From Acidimicrobiales bacterium (GTDB lineage Bacteria > Actinomycetota > Acidimicrobiia > Acidimicrobiales > CADCSY01), in contig DATKDW010000062.1 of the NCBI GenBank assembly GCA_035512495.1, positions 135,660-199,659 of the forward strand: a stretch of DNA of 64,000 bases, written 5' to 3'. The notes beneath the pieces are model-generated. The model was not told the origin of the DNA, searched no databases, and saw nothing but the letters and a program-made list of their open reading frames with translations. Of the stretch, positions 34,285-43,379 are shown in pieces (the stretch's first letter is position 1; every line of letters begins with the position of its first letter). The position numbers and the translations under genes were made by a program.

Positions 34285-35976
34285 GTGGCGATCTATGACC
34301 TGGTGATCCGAGGTGGGACGCTGGCCGACGGCACTGGCGGCCCGCTGCGCAGCGGCGACGTCGGCGTGCGCGACGGGCGCATCGTCGCCGTGGGCGAGGT
34401 CGACGGCGACGCCACCCGCACCATCGACGCCGACGGCGCGCTCGTGGCGCCCGGCTTCGTCGACATCCACACCCACTACGACGGCCAGGCCACGTGGGAC
34501 TCGGCACTCGCCCCGTCTTCGTGGCACGGCGTCACCACCGTGGTCGCCGGGAACTGCGGCGTCGGATTCGCACCGGTGCGGCCCTCGGACCACCAGCGCC
34601 TCATCGAGCTCATGGAGGGCGTCGAGGACATCCCCGGCGCCGCGCTGCACGAGGGGCTCTCCTGGGACTGGCAGACCTTCGGCGAATACATGGACGCCGT
34701 CGAGCGGGTCCCCCACGACATCGACATCGGCCTGCAGCTCCCCCACGGCGCCCTGCGCCTGCACGTGATGGGCGAGCGGGGCGCTGACCGCGAGCCGGCC
34801 ACCGGCGACGACATCGCCGAGATGGCCGAGATCGCCCGACAGGCGGTGCTCGACGGGGCGTTGGGCTTCACCACCTCGCGCACCATGAACCACCGGACCA
34901 GCACGGGCGACTACACCCCGACCCTCACCGCCGAGGCCGACGAGCTCGTCGGCATCGCCTCCGGCCTCGGTGCCGCCGGCCGCGGGGTCCTCCAGGTCGT
35001 GTCCGACTACCGCGACGTCGACGCCGAGTTCGCCATCTTCCGGCGGATGGCCGAGGAGTCCGGACGGCCGCTGTCGACCTCGCTCGCCCAGTCGTCGATG
35101 GCCCCGTCCATGTACCGGCGGGTGCTCGAGCTCCTCGCCGAGGCCAACGCCGACGGTGTCCCCATGCGGGCCCAGGTGGCGGCGCGGGCGGTCGGGATCC
35201 TCCTCGGCCTGCAGTGCACCTGGAACCCGTTCCTCCGCAACCCCGTGTACCAGGAGATCGCTGGTCTGCCCGTCGCCGAGCGGGCTCAGGCGATGGGCGA
35301 CCCCGCCTTCAAGGCCCGCCTGCTCGAGGTCGACCGGCCCCACCCCTCCTACGGCGAGATGTTCGAGCTCGGCGACCCCCCCGACTACGAGCCGGACCCG
35401 TCGTCGTCGATCGCAGCGCGCGCGGCCCGCGACGGCCGCCAGGCCAACGAGTACGCCTACGAGATCATCCGGCGCGACGAGGGGCGGGCGTTCCTCTACC
35501 AGCCGTTCCTCAACTGGGCCGACGGCAACCTCGACGCCGTCGGCGAGATGCTCGCCGACCCCAACGCCGTGCCCGGGCTCTCTGACGGCGGCGCCCACGT
35601 GGGCACCATCTGCGACGGCAGCTTCCCCACCACGCTGCTCACGCTGTGGGGACGCGACCGCGACCGGGGCCAGCTCGGCCTGCCGCTGCTCGTGGCGCGC
35701 CAGTGCCGCGACACCGCCGCCACGGTCGGCCTCCACGACCGCGGGGTGCTGGCACCCGGCTACCGGGCCGACATCAACGTCATCGACCACGAGCGGCTCA
35801 CGATGCGAGCACCGGAGATGCACTTCGACCTGCCCGCCGGGGGCAAGCGCCTGCTCCAGCGGGCCGAAGGCTACCTGCACACCATCGTGGCCGGCGAGGG
35901 CGTCTACGAGGACGGCGAGGCCACCGGCGCCCGGCCCGGACGGCTGGTCCGGGGGCCCCAGGAGGCGAGTCGATGA
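34285..35976 (+). CDS. Amidohydrolase family protein (D-aminoacylase-like)
   Basis: 563 residues. Metal-dependent TIM-barrel hydrolase: DLVIRGGTLADGTG opening strand, VDIHTHYDGQ (about 64-73) with the HxH metal site, NCGVGFAP, LSDGGAHVG (about 432-440) with the Asp, and a closing beta-sandwich with PGYRADINVID. It resembles N-acyl-D-amino-acid deacylases. GTG start with AAGGGGG about 6 bases upstream; a TAACGT -10 lies near 34249. Its stop overlaps the next start by four bases (ATGA), so the two genes are translationally coupled. Confidence 0.9.
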   Translation: MAIYDLVIRGGTLADGTGGPLRSGDVGVRDGRIVAVGEVDGDATRTIDADGALVAPGFVDIHTHYDGQATWDSALAPSSWHGVTTVVAGNCGVGFAPVRPSDHQRLIELMEGVEDIPGAALHEGLSWDWQTFGEYMDAVERVPHDIDIGLQLPHGALRLHVMGERGADREPATGDDIAEMAEIARQAVLDGALGFTTSRTMNHRTSTGDYTPTLTAEADELVGIASGLGAAGRGVLQVVSDYRDVDAEFAIFRRMAEESGRPLSTSLAQSSMAPSMYRRVLELLAEANADGVPMRAQVAARAVGILLGLQCTWNPFLRNPVYQEIAGLPVAERAQAMGDPAFKARLLEVDRPHPSYGEMFELGDPPDYEPDPSSSIAARAARDGRQANEYAYEIIRRDEGRAFLYQPFLNWADGNLDAVGEMLADPNAVPGLSDGGAHVGTICDGSFPTTLLTLWGRDRDRGQLGLPLLVARQCRDTAATVGLHDRGVLAPGYRADINVIDHERLTMRAPEMHFDLPAGGKRLLQRAEGYLHTIVAGEGVYEDGEATGARPGRLVRGPQEASR

Positions 35977-36803
35977 GCGAGGTCACCACCTCAGGGCTCA
36001 CCACCGAGGACGTCGCCCGCCACGTCGAGCGGGTGGCGACCGACGGCTACACCATCGTCGAGGACGCCATCGAGGCCGACCTCATCGACGCCCTGGCCGA
36101 CGACCTCGCCCGCCTCGAGCACGACCTGTCGGTGGTGCCGGCCGGCAACCCGTTCGAAGGCGCCCAGACCTGGCGCATCTACAACCTGTTGGTGCACGGC
36201 GAGCTCTACGAGCGGATCCCCGTGCACCCGAGCGTGCTGCCGGTGGTCGAGGGCGTGCTCGACCCGGGCTGCCTGGTGTCGTCGCTGTCGTCCATCGCCA
36301 TCGGCCCGGGCGAGACCCCTCAGCCCATCCACGCCGACGACCAGCTGCTGCCCCTGCCCAAGCCGCACCCGCCCACGGTCTGCAACTCGATGTGGGCCAT
36401 CACCGACTTCACCGAGGCCAACGGCGCGACCCGCCTCATACCGGGGACCCACCTCTCGGACCGCTCTCCCGACTTCGGGACCCACTACGAGTCGATCCCG
36501 GCGGAGATGCCCAAGGGCTCCGTGCTCATCTGGCACGGCAGCCTGTGGCACGGTGGCGGCGCCAACCAGACCGACCAGCGCCGAGTGGGCATCGCCATGA
36601 ACTACTGCGCGGGGTGGATCCGCCAGCAGGAGAACCAGCAGCTGGGCATCCCCGCCGACATCGCCCGGGGCTTCTCCCCCCGGCTGCAGGAGCTGGTGGG
36701 CTACGGGATCTACTCCGGCCTCATCGGCCACATCGACAAGCGCAACCCGGCAGAGCTCCTCCGGGAGGACGCCACCAGCAGCCTCGTCTGGGATCGCTCG
36801 TAG
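35973..36803 (+). CDS. Phytanoyl-CoA dioxygenase (PhyH) family protein
   Basis: 276 residues. Fe(II)/2-oxoglutarate oxygenase of the PhyH group: HxD iron ligands in PIHADDQLLPLP (about 113-115), the distal His in WHGSLWHGGGANQT, and the 2-oxoglutarate Arg in the following QRRVGIAMNY. It hydroxylates an unknown small molecule. Coupled to the amidohydrolase by an ATGA overlap, which suggests successive steps on one substrate; this is inference. Confidence 0.9.
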   Translation: MSEVTTSGLTTEDVARHVERVATDGYTIVEDAIEADLIDALADDLARLEHDLSVVPAGNPFEGAQTWRIYNLLVHGELYERIPVHPSVLPVVEGVLDPGCLVSSLSSIAIGPGETPQPIHADDQLLPLPKPHPPTVCNSMWAITDFTEANGATRLIPGTHLSDRSPDFGTHYESIPAEMPKGSVLIWHGSLWHGGGANQTDQRRVGIAMNYCAGWIRQQENQQLGIPADIARGFSPRLQELVGYGIYSGLIGHIDKRNPAELLREDATSSLVWDRS

Positions 36804-36810
36804 CGCAGCC

Positions 36811-37509
36811 TCAGCAACCGCCGCCCTTGGGGCGGTTGGGGATCGACGGGTCGACGACCTCGAGGTGCACGTGGGGCCACGACGGCTCGGCGGTGTGCTC
36901 GTCGACCTGCGACTCGAAGGGCAACACGGTGGCGCGAGGCGCCAGCACCGTCACCCCTGCCTCCACGCGGTCGCCCGATCGCACCACCACGCCGTTGATG
37001 TGGAGCAGCTTGACCTCCCAGCCCGGGCGGGCGACAGGCTCGATCACCACGAAGTCGTCGCGGTGGTCGCAGTAGAGGACGTAGCCGCCGGCACGCAGGA
37101 CTCGACCCGTCACGGGCGAGCGGATCTCGGACTCGGGGTCGACCACGATGTCGGCAGCCCCCCGTGGCGTCGTGTCGCGGTCGCGCGACTCCATCGTGAT
37201 CGGCGCGACCGCGGTCGGCAGCGGGTCGAGCTCCTGGGCCCCGTCGTGGTTCGACTGGTGGAAGCCGACCCGCTCGACGCGCGCCGACGGGTGGTGGAGG
37301 ACGACGTCGCCGACCACGGCGAACGGCGTCCAGGCCTGCTCGACGACCGACCGTGGAGCGGGCGCCGGCTCCGGCGCGGGAGCGGCGGCGGTCTCGACCA
37401 TCGGTGCAGCCCGCCCGAGGGTCGCGGTCTCCTCCACACCGCAGGCCGCAGCGAGGGCCGCCAGCCCAGCGAGGAGCGCGACGAGTCGTCGAGGGTGCCG
37501 CCGGTCCAT
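36811..37509 (-). CDS. M23-like lipoprotein with an altered zinc site
   Basis: 232 residues: signal with lipobox LAAAC (Cys about 23), Ala/Pro linker, and a LytM-like beta domain. The C-terminal HVHLEVVD keeps the HxH ligands, but the first ligand motif HxGxD is replaced by RGAADIVVD, losing the His. A Cys (VLYCDH) and FHQSNHDG lie nearby and might substitute. It could be a non-enzymatic, peptidoglycan-binding or activator-type LytM protein, or a divergent enzyme. Convergent with the dioxygenase, 7 bp apart. Confidence 0.72.
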   Translation of the reverse strand: MDRRHPRRLVALLAGLAALAAACGVEETATLGRAAPMVETAAAPAPEPAPAPRSVVEQAWTPFAVVGDVVLHHPSARVERVGFHQSNHDGAQELDPLPTAVAPITMESRDRDTTPRGAADIVVDPESEIRSPVTGRVLRAGGYVLYCDHRDDFVVIEPVARPGWEVKLLHINGVVVRSGDRVEAGVTVLAPRATVLPFESQVDEHTAEPSWPHVHLEVVDPSIPNRPKGGGC

Positions 37510-37655
37510 GCCCCGACGGTAGTGGCGGCCCCGCGCCGAACGCCCTCGGGCCTGCTAGGCCAAATGGCCCCACTGCGCCCGGAACGCGCCTCCACCCTTG
37601 CGCATCCGCGGGCGTCAGAGCACAGTCGCTGCATCGGGCTTCCGGAGGGTGCGAC

Positions 37656-38645
37656 ATGAGCAGCGTCGCGAACATGGTCAGCAGGACCGACGGCGCTGAG
37701 TGCTGGAGCACGGATCCATCGGCTGGTCCCAGCCTTCATGATCAGTGGCAGGCGATGGTCTCGGAGACGCATCTGCCGTGGAGGATCCTCTCGGTCGGTG
37801 GGGAGACCGGACTGCCGTTCCATGCGACCGCGGAGCGGCGGCGATTCGACGACCTCGCAGTGGTCGACTGCGTCTGCGACCCGTGTTCGGGCACACGCGG
37901 CAATGCTGAGATCGCGGCGACGGACGGCGAGTTCGCCGTCGTGCTCATCATCCGAAACGGGACCGAGACGGTGAGCCAGGGTGGCGCCGAAGCCAATCTG
38001 AAGACCGGCGATGTCGTGGCCTGGGACAGCACCATGCCCGCCAAGTTCGCGGTGTGGGAGCGGCTGACGAAGCGCAGCCTGTTGATCCCCAGTGCCGCGC
38101 TGGACGAGGTCAACGCGCGCGCGTGGCTGCAGGCCGGCACGGTCCTGCACGGCGCATCGCCTGCGACGCAGCTCCTGACCGGTTACCTCGAGGCCATCCG
38201 CTCCCTGGCGAACTTGGAGCCGGTCGCGGTCAGTGCCGCTCGAAACGCCACGCTGGAGCTGTTCGGCGGGGCGATGCGCAGCGAGGCTGGCGTGCCGTCG
38301 ACAGCGATGGCACGCCCTGCTCTGCGTGCCGTCATCGAACGCTACATCGACCGGAACCTCCCCCACGGCGATGTGGGACTCGACACCATCGCCGCAGCGC
38401 ACTGCGTGTCACGCCGCACCGTCAACCGCGCGTTCAGCGACGTCGGTCAGACGCTCGGAGAGGTGATTCGGGCCCGTCGTCTGGCTCGCGCTCGCTGCGA
38501 CGTCGTCGACACCGACCTGCCCATCTCTGCGATCGCTCATCGCTGGGGGTTCTCTGACGGCAGCCACTTCTGCCACGCGTTCAAGGATCGCTACGGGAGC
38601 GCTCCAAGGGAGTACCGGCAGACGACTGGCGTCGGCGCTCCTTGA
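37656..38645 (+). CDS. AraC family transcriptional regulator
   Basis: 329 residues. N-terminal AraC-binding-like domain (about 20-190; GDVVAWDSTMPAKFAVWERLTKRSLLIP is typical of NphR/FeaR-type regulators), C-terminal double helix-turn-helix: LDTIAAAHCVSRRTVNRAFSDVGQTLGEVIRARRLARARCDVV and ISAIAHRWGFSDGSHFCHAFKDRYGSAPREYR. ATG with GGAGGG upstream. It precedes the cytochrome P450 gene by 60 bp on the same strand; AraC regulators of this kind often activate neighbouring oxygenases, so P450 control is a reasonable inference. Confidence 0.9.
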   Translation: MSSVANMVSRTDGAECWSTDPSAGPSLHDQWQAMVSETHLPWRILSVGGETGLPFHATAERRRFDDLAVVDCVCDPCSGTRGNAEIAATDGEFAVVLIIRNGTETVSQGGAEANLKTGDVVAWDSTMPAKFAVWERLTKRSLLIPSAALDEVNARAWLQAGTVLHGASPATQLLTGYLEAIRSLANLEPVAVSAARNATLELFGGAMRSEAGVPSTAMARPALRAVIERYIDRNLPHGDVGLDTIAAAHCVSRRTVNRAFSDVGQTLGEVIRARRLARARCDVVDTDLPISAIAHRWGFSDGSHFCHAFKDRYGSAPREYRQTTGVGAP

Positions 38646-38705
38646 GACGGTGTAGCTCCTCGACGGGCCCCCGGGACGACGGTCCGATCGCCTAGGCTGA
38701 CGACG

Positions 38706-39911
38706 ATGTCAGTCACTGCGCCGACCACCACCGACCGCCCCACGGCCGACCTGCTCGACCCGAGCTTCTACGTCGACCTCGACGCCATGCACGAGGCGTT
38801 CCGCTGGATGCGGGCCAACGAGCCCGTCTACCGCGACGAGGCCAACGCGCTCTGGGCGGTGACCCGCCACGCCGACGTCATCGACGTGGAGCGGCGGGCG
38901 AAGGTCTTCGTCAGCGGCCAGGGCTACCGCTCGTTCCACAGCCCGTCCGAGAGCAACATGATCGCCCAGGACGACCCTGGCCACGCCGAGCAGCGGGCCC
39001 TCGTCGCCCGCCGGTTCACCCCCAAAGCCGTGCTGCGCCACGAGGAGACCATCCGCTCGATGGTGACCGGGCTGCTCGACTCGATCGCCGAGGCCGGACG
39101 GATGGAGGTCGTCGGTGATCTCGCCGCCCCGCTGCCCTGCAAGCTGACCGCCCACCTGCTCGGCTTCCCCGAGGACGCCTGGCCCGAGGTGCGATCGTGG
39201 TCGGAGCGCCTGATGCGCATCGACCGCATGACGCGCGAGCCCGAAGTCGCGATGGACCTCATCATGGCGTGCCAGGAGTTCCAGGCCGTGCTCGACGACG
39301 TGGTGCCGGCGCGCCGCGAGGAGCCGGCCGACGACCTGGTCTCGGTGTGGGCCAACGCCGAGGTCGGTGGCTGCCCCATGAGCGGCGAGACCATCTTCCA
39401 CGAGACCGGGCTCTTCATCTCCGGCGGGGCCGAGACCACCCGCACGGTCATCGCCCGCGGGATCGCCGCCCTTTGCGAGCACCCCGAGCAGTGGGAGGCG
39501 ATCGCCGCCGACCCCGCCCTCGTGCCGCACGCCGTCGAGGAGCTGATCCGCTGGGTCACCCCCCTCAACAACTTCTTCCGAACCGCGACGGCCGACGCCA
39601 CCATCGCCGACACCGCCGTCGCCACCGGCGACCGGGTGATCCTGCTGTACCCCTCCGCCAACCGCGACGAGGCCGTCTTCGACGATCCGTACCGCTTCGA
39701 CGTCGCCCGCGCCCACAACAACCACGTGGCGTTCGGCTTCGGACCCCACGTCTGCGTCGGCGCCCCCCTCGCCCGCCTCGAGCTGCGCATCCTCTTCGAA
39801 GAGCTCGCCCGGCGCTTCACCAACCTCCACGCCCTCGGGCCCCTCGAGCTGGAAGCCAGCATCTTCGCCACCGCCGTGGAGCGCTTCGAGGTCGGCTTCG
39901 ACCTGCGTTAA
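38706..39911 (+). CDS. Cytochrome P450
   Basis: 401 residues, bacterial class I size. I-helix GGAETTR (about 239-245), the ExxR helix in AVEELIRWVTP, and the heme loop FGFGPHVCVGAPLARLE (about 337-353) with the axial Cys. It needs ferredoxin and reductase partners, not seen nearby. ATG 7 bases after a TAGGCT -10 (38693-38698), so leaderless. Its stop codon overlaps the stop of the convergent methyltransferase gene in the tetranucleotide TTAA. Confidence 0.95.
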   Translation: MSVTAPTTTDRPTADLLDPSFYVDLDAMHEAFRWMRANEPVYRDEANALWAVTRHADVIDVERRAKVFVSGQGYRSFHSPSESNMIAQDDPGHAEQRALVARRFTPKAVLRHEETIRSMVTGLLDSIAEAGRMEVVGDLAAPLPCKLTAHLLGFPEDAWPEVRSWSERLMRIDRMTREPEVAMDLIMACQEFQAVLDDVVPARREEPADDLVSVWANAEVGGCPMSGETIFHETGLFISGGAETTRTVIARGIAALCEHPEQWEAIAADPALVPHAVEELIRWVTPLNNFFRTATADATIADTAVATGDRVILLYPSANRDEAVFDDPYRFDVARAHNNHVAFGFGPHVCVGAPLARLELRILFEELARRFTNLHALGPLELEASIFATAVERFEVGFDLR

Positions 39912-40714
39912 CCGCGCGGCGGGCGGAGGTGGTGGAAGGCGATGGCGGCGGCGGTGGCCGCGTTGAGGGAGTCGACGCCTTCGGCCATCGGGATGGCGAC
40001 GCGCTGGTCGGCCGCGGCCAGGGCGGCCTCGCTGAGGCCGGGGCCCTCGGCCCCGAGCATGATGGCGAGGCGCTCGCCCGGCCGGGCCGCCACATCGTCG
40101 AGCGGCTCGGCGCCCTGCGGGGTCAGGGCCAGCAACCGGAACCCCGCTGAGCGGATGTCATGGAGGGCGTCGGGCCAGGCGTCGGCTCGCGCCCACGGCG
40201 TCGCCAGCACGTAGCCCATGGAGACGCGCACGGTGCGGCGGTAGAGCGGGTCGGTGCAGGCCGGGTCGAGGACGACGGCGCCGACGCCGAGGGCGGCGGC
40301 GTTGCGGAACACCGCGCCCAGGTTCTCGGTGTCGGTGAGGCCCTCCACCACGGCGATGCGGTCGTGGCCGGCGACCACGTCGGTCACGGTCGAGGCCGCC
40401 GGCCGGTCGGCCGAGGCAAGCACCCCGCGGTGGACGTCGAAGCCGGCCACCGCGCTCATCACCGCCTGGTCGGCCAGGTAGACGGGCACGTCGGGGTCGA
40501 GGTCGATCAGGTCGTCAGCCAGCGTCGCCAGCCGCGGCGGCGTCACCAGGACCGACCGCAGGGCCACCCCGGCGGCCATGGCCCGGCGCACCACCAGCTC
40601 GCTCTCGAGCATGAACGTGCCAGCCCCCAGGCGGCGACGGGCCGCGTCGGTGAGGCCCACGTACTCGGCGACCCGGGGGTCGCCCGGGTCGCTGATCAGC
40701 ACCGGATCGGCCAT
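39908..40714 (-). CDS. TrmH/SpoU family RNA methyltransferase
   Basis: 268 residues. N-terminal substrate-binding domain (about 1-105), then the SPOUT knot: VVEGLTDTENLGAVFRNAAALGVGAVVLDPAC (about 120-151), IMLGAEGPGLSEAAL and IPMAEGVDSLNAATAAAIAFH, which form the SAM-binding trefoil. It methylates 2'-O of rRNA or tRNA. ATG at 40714 follows CAGACT by 6 bases; an in-frame GTG lies one codon upstream. Confidence 0.93.
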   Translation of the reverse strand: MADPVLISDPGDPRVAEYVGLTDAARRRLGAGTFMLESELVVRRAMAAGVALRSVLVTPPRLATLADDLIDLDPDVPVYLADQAVMSAVAGFDVHRGVLASADRPAASTVTDVVAGHDRIAVVEGLTDTENLGAVFRNAAALGVGAVVLDPACTDPLYRRTVRVSMGYVLATPWARADAWPDALHDIRSAGFRLLALTPQGAEPLDDVAARPGERLAIMLGAEGPGLSEAALAAADQRVAIPMAEGVDSLNAATAAAIAFHHLRPPRG

Positions 40715-40785
40715 CACCCGAGTCTGCCTGCACCCGACCGGCCGCGACGTCGCTACCGTCGAGACATCGCCTCCCCTGCCTGCCG

Positions 40786-43326
40786 ATGACCTCCACCGCC
40801 CCCACCATCACCGACCTGTTGCCGGCCGGCTGCGGCGCCGACGCCGCGTTCGAGGCGTTCACCACCTGGGTGGCGTCGGAGGGCATCGAGCTCTACCCGG
40901 CCCAGGAAGAGGCCCTGCTCGAGGCCTACGCCGGGAGCAACGTGATCGTCGCCACCCCCACCGGGTCGGGGAAGTCCCTCATCGCCCTCGGGGCGCACGT
41001 CGCCGCCATGGCCGAGGGACGACGCAGCGTCTACACCGCGCCGATCAAGGCGCTCGTGTCGGAGAAGTTCTTCGCCCTCTGCCGCCAGCTCGGCTCCGAC
41101 AACGTGGGGATGGTCACGGGCGACGCGTCGGTGAACCCCGGGGCACCGGTCATCTGCTGCACCGCCGAGATCCTCGCCAACCGGGCCCTGCGCGAGGGCG
41201 CCACCGCCGATGTCGGCCAGGTCGTCATGGACGAGTTCCACTTCTACGCCGACCCCGACCGCGGCTGGGCGTGGCAGGTCCCGCTGCTCGAGCTGTCCCA
41301 GGCACAGTTCGTGATCATGTCGGCCACGCTCGGCGACGTGAGCCGCTTCGAGCGCGAGCTCACCGAGCGCACCGGCCGGGCGACGGCCACGGTCACCAGC
41401 GTGGAGCGGCCCGTACCACTCGACTTCGAGTACCGCCGCACGCCGCTGCTCGCGTCCCTCGAGGAGCTGCTGGAGACCGGGCGGGCACCGGTCTACGTCG
41501 TGCACTTCACCCAGGCGTCAGCCGCCGAGCGGGCGCAGTCCCTCATGAGCGTCAACATGTGCACCAAGGAGGAGAAGGCGGCCATCGCCGAAGCCATCGG
41601 CGCCTTCCGCTTCGGTCCGGGGTTCGGAAGGTACCTGTCGCGCTACGTGCGCCACGGCATCGGCGTGCACCACGCCGGGATGCTCCCCAAGTACCGGCTC
41701 CTGGTCGAGAAGCTCGCCCAGGAGGGGCACCTCAAGGTGATCTGCGGCACCGACACCCTCGGCGTCGGCATCAACGTCCCCATCCGCACGGTGCTCATGA
41801 CCCAGCTGTGCAAGTACGACGGCACCTCCTCGCGGCTGCTGAGCGCCCGGGAGTTCCACCAGATCGCCGGTCGGGCCGGACGGGCCGGCTACGACACGTC
41901 GGGCACGGTGTGGGTCCAGGCGCCCGAGCACGTGGTGGCCAACGAGGTGGCCGTGGCCAAGGCGGCCGACGACCCCAAGAAGAAGAAGAAGCTGGTCCGC
42001 AAGAAGCCGCCGGAGCGTGGCTTCGTGAGCTGGTCGGACGACACCTTCGAGAAGATCGTGTCGGCCCCGCCCGAACGCCTCACGTCGAGCTTCGGCGTGT
42101 CGCACTCGATGCTGCTCAACGTGCTCGACCGCCCCGGCGACGGGTGCGCGGCCGTACGGCGCATCCTCGTCGACAACCACGACCCGCGCCCCGCCCAGCG
42201 ACGGCACATCCGGCGGGCCATCGCCATCTACCGGTCGCTCGTCTCGTCGGGTGTCGTCGAGCAGCTGCAGCGCCCCGACCCCGACGGTCGCACCGTGCGG
42301 GTCACCGTCGACCTGCAGGCCGACTTCGCCCTCAACCAGCCGCTGTCGCCGTTCGTGCTGGAGGCAATCGGCCACCTCGACCGGGAGGCGCCGGCGTACG
42401 CCATGGACGTGCTGACGATGGTCGAGGCGACGCTCGAGAACCCCAACGTGGTGCTCATGGCCCAGCTCTCCAAGCTCAAGGGCGAGGTCGTCGCCGAGCT
42501 CAAGATGCAAGGCATGGAGTACGAGGAGCGCATGGAGGTGCTCGACCAGCTCGAGCACCCCAAGCCGCTGCGGGACGAGATCTACGGGATGTTCAACGAG
42601 TACCGGGCACTGCACCCCTGGGTCGCCGACCACGACATCAAGCCGAAGTCCATCGCCCGCGACCTGTACGAGCGGGCCATGACCTTCGCTGAGTACATCG
42701 ACCACTACGGCCTCGCCCGCTCCGAGGGCCTGGTGCTGCGCTACCTGACCGACGCCTGGAAGGGCCTGGTGCAGAACGTGCCGGAGGACGCCAAGACCGA
42801 TGAGGTCTACGACGTCACCGAGTGGCTCCTCGCCATGATCCGCCAGGTGGACTCCTCGCTGGTCGACGAGTGGGAGCGCCTCCGCCAGCCCGAGGTGGCG
42901 GTGGAGGAGATGGCCGCCGACCCGACCGCGGTCCGCCTCCCCGAGGAGCCCCCGAAGGTCACCGAGAACTCGAGGGCCTTCCGGGTGATGGTGCGCAACG
43001 ACGCCTTCCGCCGGGTGGAGCTGCTGGCCCGTCGCCGCTACGGCTCCATCGCCGAGCTCGACGCCGGTGAGGCCATGGCGGTCGAGGACATGGCAGCCGC
43101 AATGAACCCGTACTGGGAGGAGCACGAGGCCGTGGGCACCGGGCCCGACGCCCGCGGCCCGGCCCTGTTCCAGGTCGAGGAGCACCCCGACCACTGGGAC
43201 GTGCACCAGGTCCTCGCCGACCCCGACGGCGACCACGACTGGTCACTGCGGCTCCACGTCGACCTCGTCGCCTCCGACGAAGAGGGCCACCCGGTCATGC
43301 ACGTGGCCACCATCGGGCCGAGGTAG
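40786..43326 (+). CDS. DEAD/DEAH-box helicase with DUF3516 (Ski2-like)
   Basis: 846 residues. SF2 helicase: Q-like YPAQEEAL, Walker A ATPTGSGKS (about 56-64), TAPIKALVSEKF, motif II as DEFH (MDEFHFYADP, about 148-151), SATLGD, GIGVHHAGMLPKYR, TDTLGVGINVP and QIAGRAGRAGYD (motif VI). The C-terminal half is DUF3516, with a short basic patch (KKKKKLVRKKPPER, about 402-415). Actinobacterial relatives are thought to act on RNA or on stalled nucleic-acid structures. A TACCGT -10 at 40754-40759 gives a leader of about 20 bases. Divergent from trmH. Confidence 0.92.
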   Translation: MTSTAPTITDLLPAGCGADAAFEAFTTWVASEGIELYPAQEEALLEAYAGSNVIVATPTGSGKSLIALGAHVAAMAEGRRSVYTAPIKALVSEKFFALCRQLGSDNVGMVTGDASVNPGAPVICCTAEILANRALREGATADVGQVVMDEFHFYADPDRGWAWQVPLLELSQAQFVIMSATLGDVSRFERELTERTGRATATVTSVERPVPLDFEYRRTPLLASLEELLETGRAPVYVVHFTQASAAERAQSLMSVNMCTKEEKAAIAEAIGAFRFGPGFGRYLSRYVRHGIGVHHAGMLPKYRLLVEKLAQEGHLKVICGTDTLGVGINVPIRTVLMTQLCKYDGTSSRLLSAREFHQIAGRAGRAGYDTSGTVWVQAPEHVVANEVAVAKAADDPKKKKKLVRKKPPERGFVSWSDDTFEKIVSAPPERLTSSFGVSHSMLLNVLDRPGDGCAAVRRILVDNHDPRPAQRRHIRRAIAIYRSLVSSGVVEQLQRPDPDGRTVRVTVDLQADFALNQPLSPFVLEAIGHLDREAPAYAMDVLTMVEATLENPNVVLMAQLSKLKGEVVAELKMQGMEYEERMEVLDQLEHPKPLRDEIYGMFNEYRALHPWVADHDIKPKSIARDLYERAMTFAEYIDHYGLARSEGLVLRYLTDAWKGLVQNVPEDAKTDEVYDVTEWLLAMIRQVDSSLVDEWERLRQPEVAVEEMAADPTAVRLPEEPPKVTENSRAFRVMVRNDAFRRVELLARRRYGSIAELDAGEAMAVEDMAAAMNPYWEEHEAVGTGPDARGPALFQVEEHPDHWDVHQVLADPDGDHDWSLRLHVDLVASDEEGHPVMHVATIGPR

Positions 43327-43379
43327 CGCCGCCAGGGCGCGGTCGCATCGACGGCGGGCACCGGTACCGTCGTCAGGCG

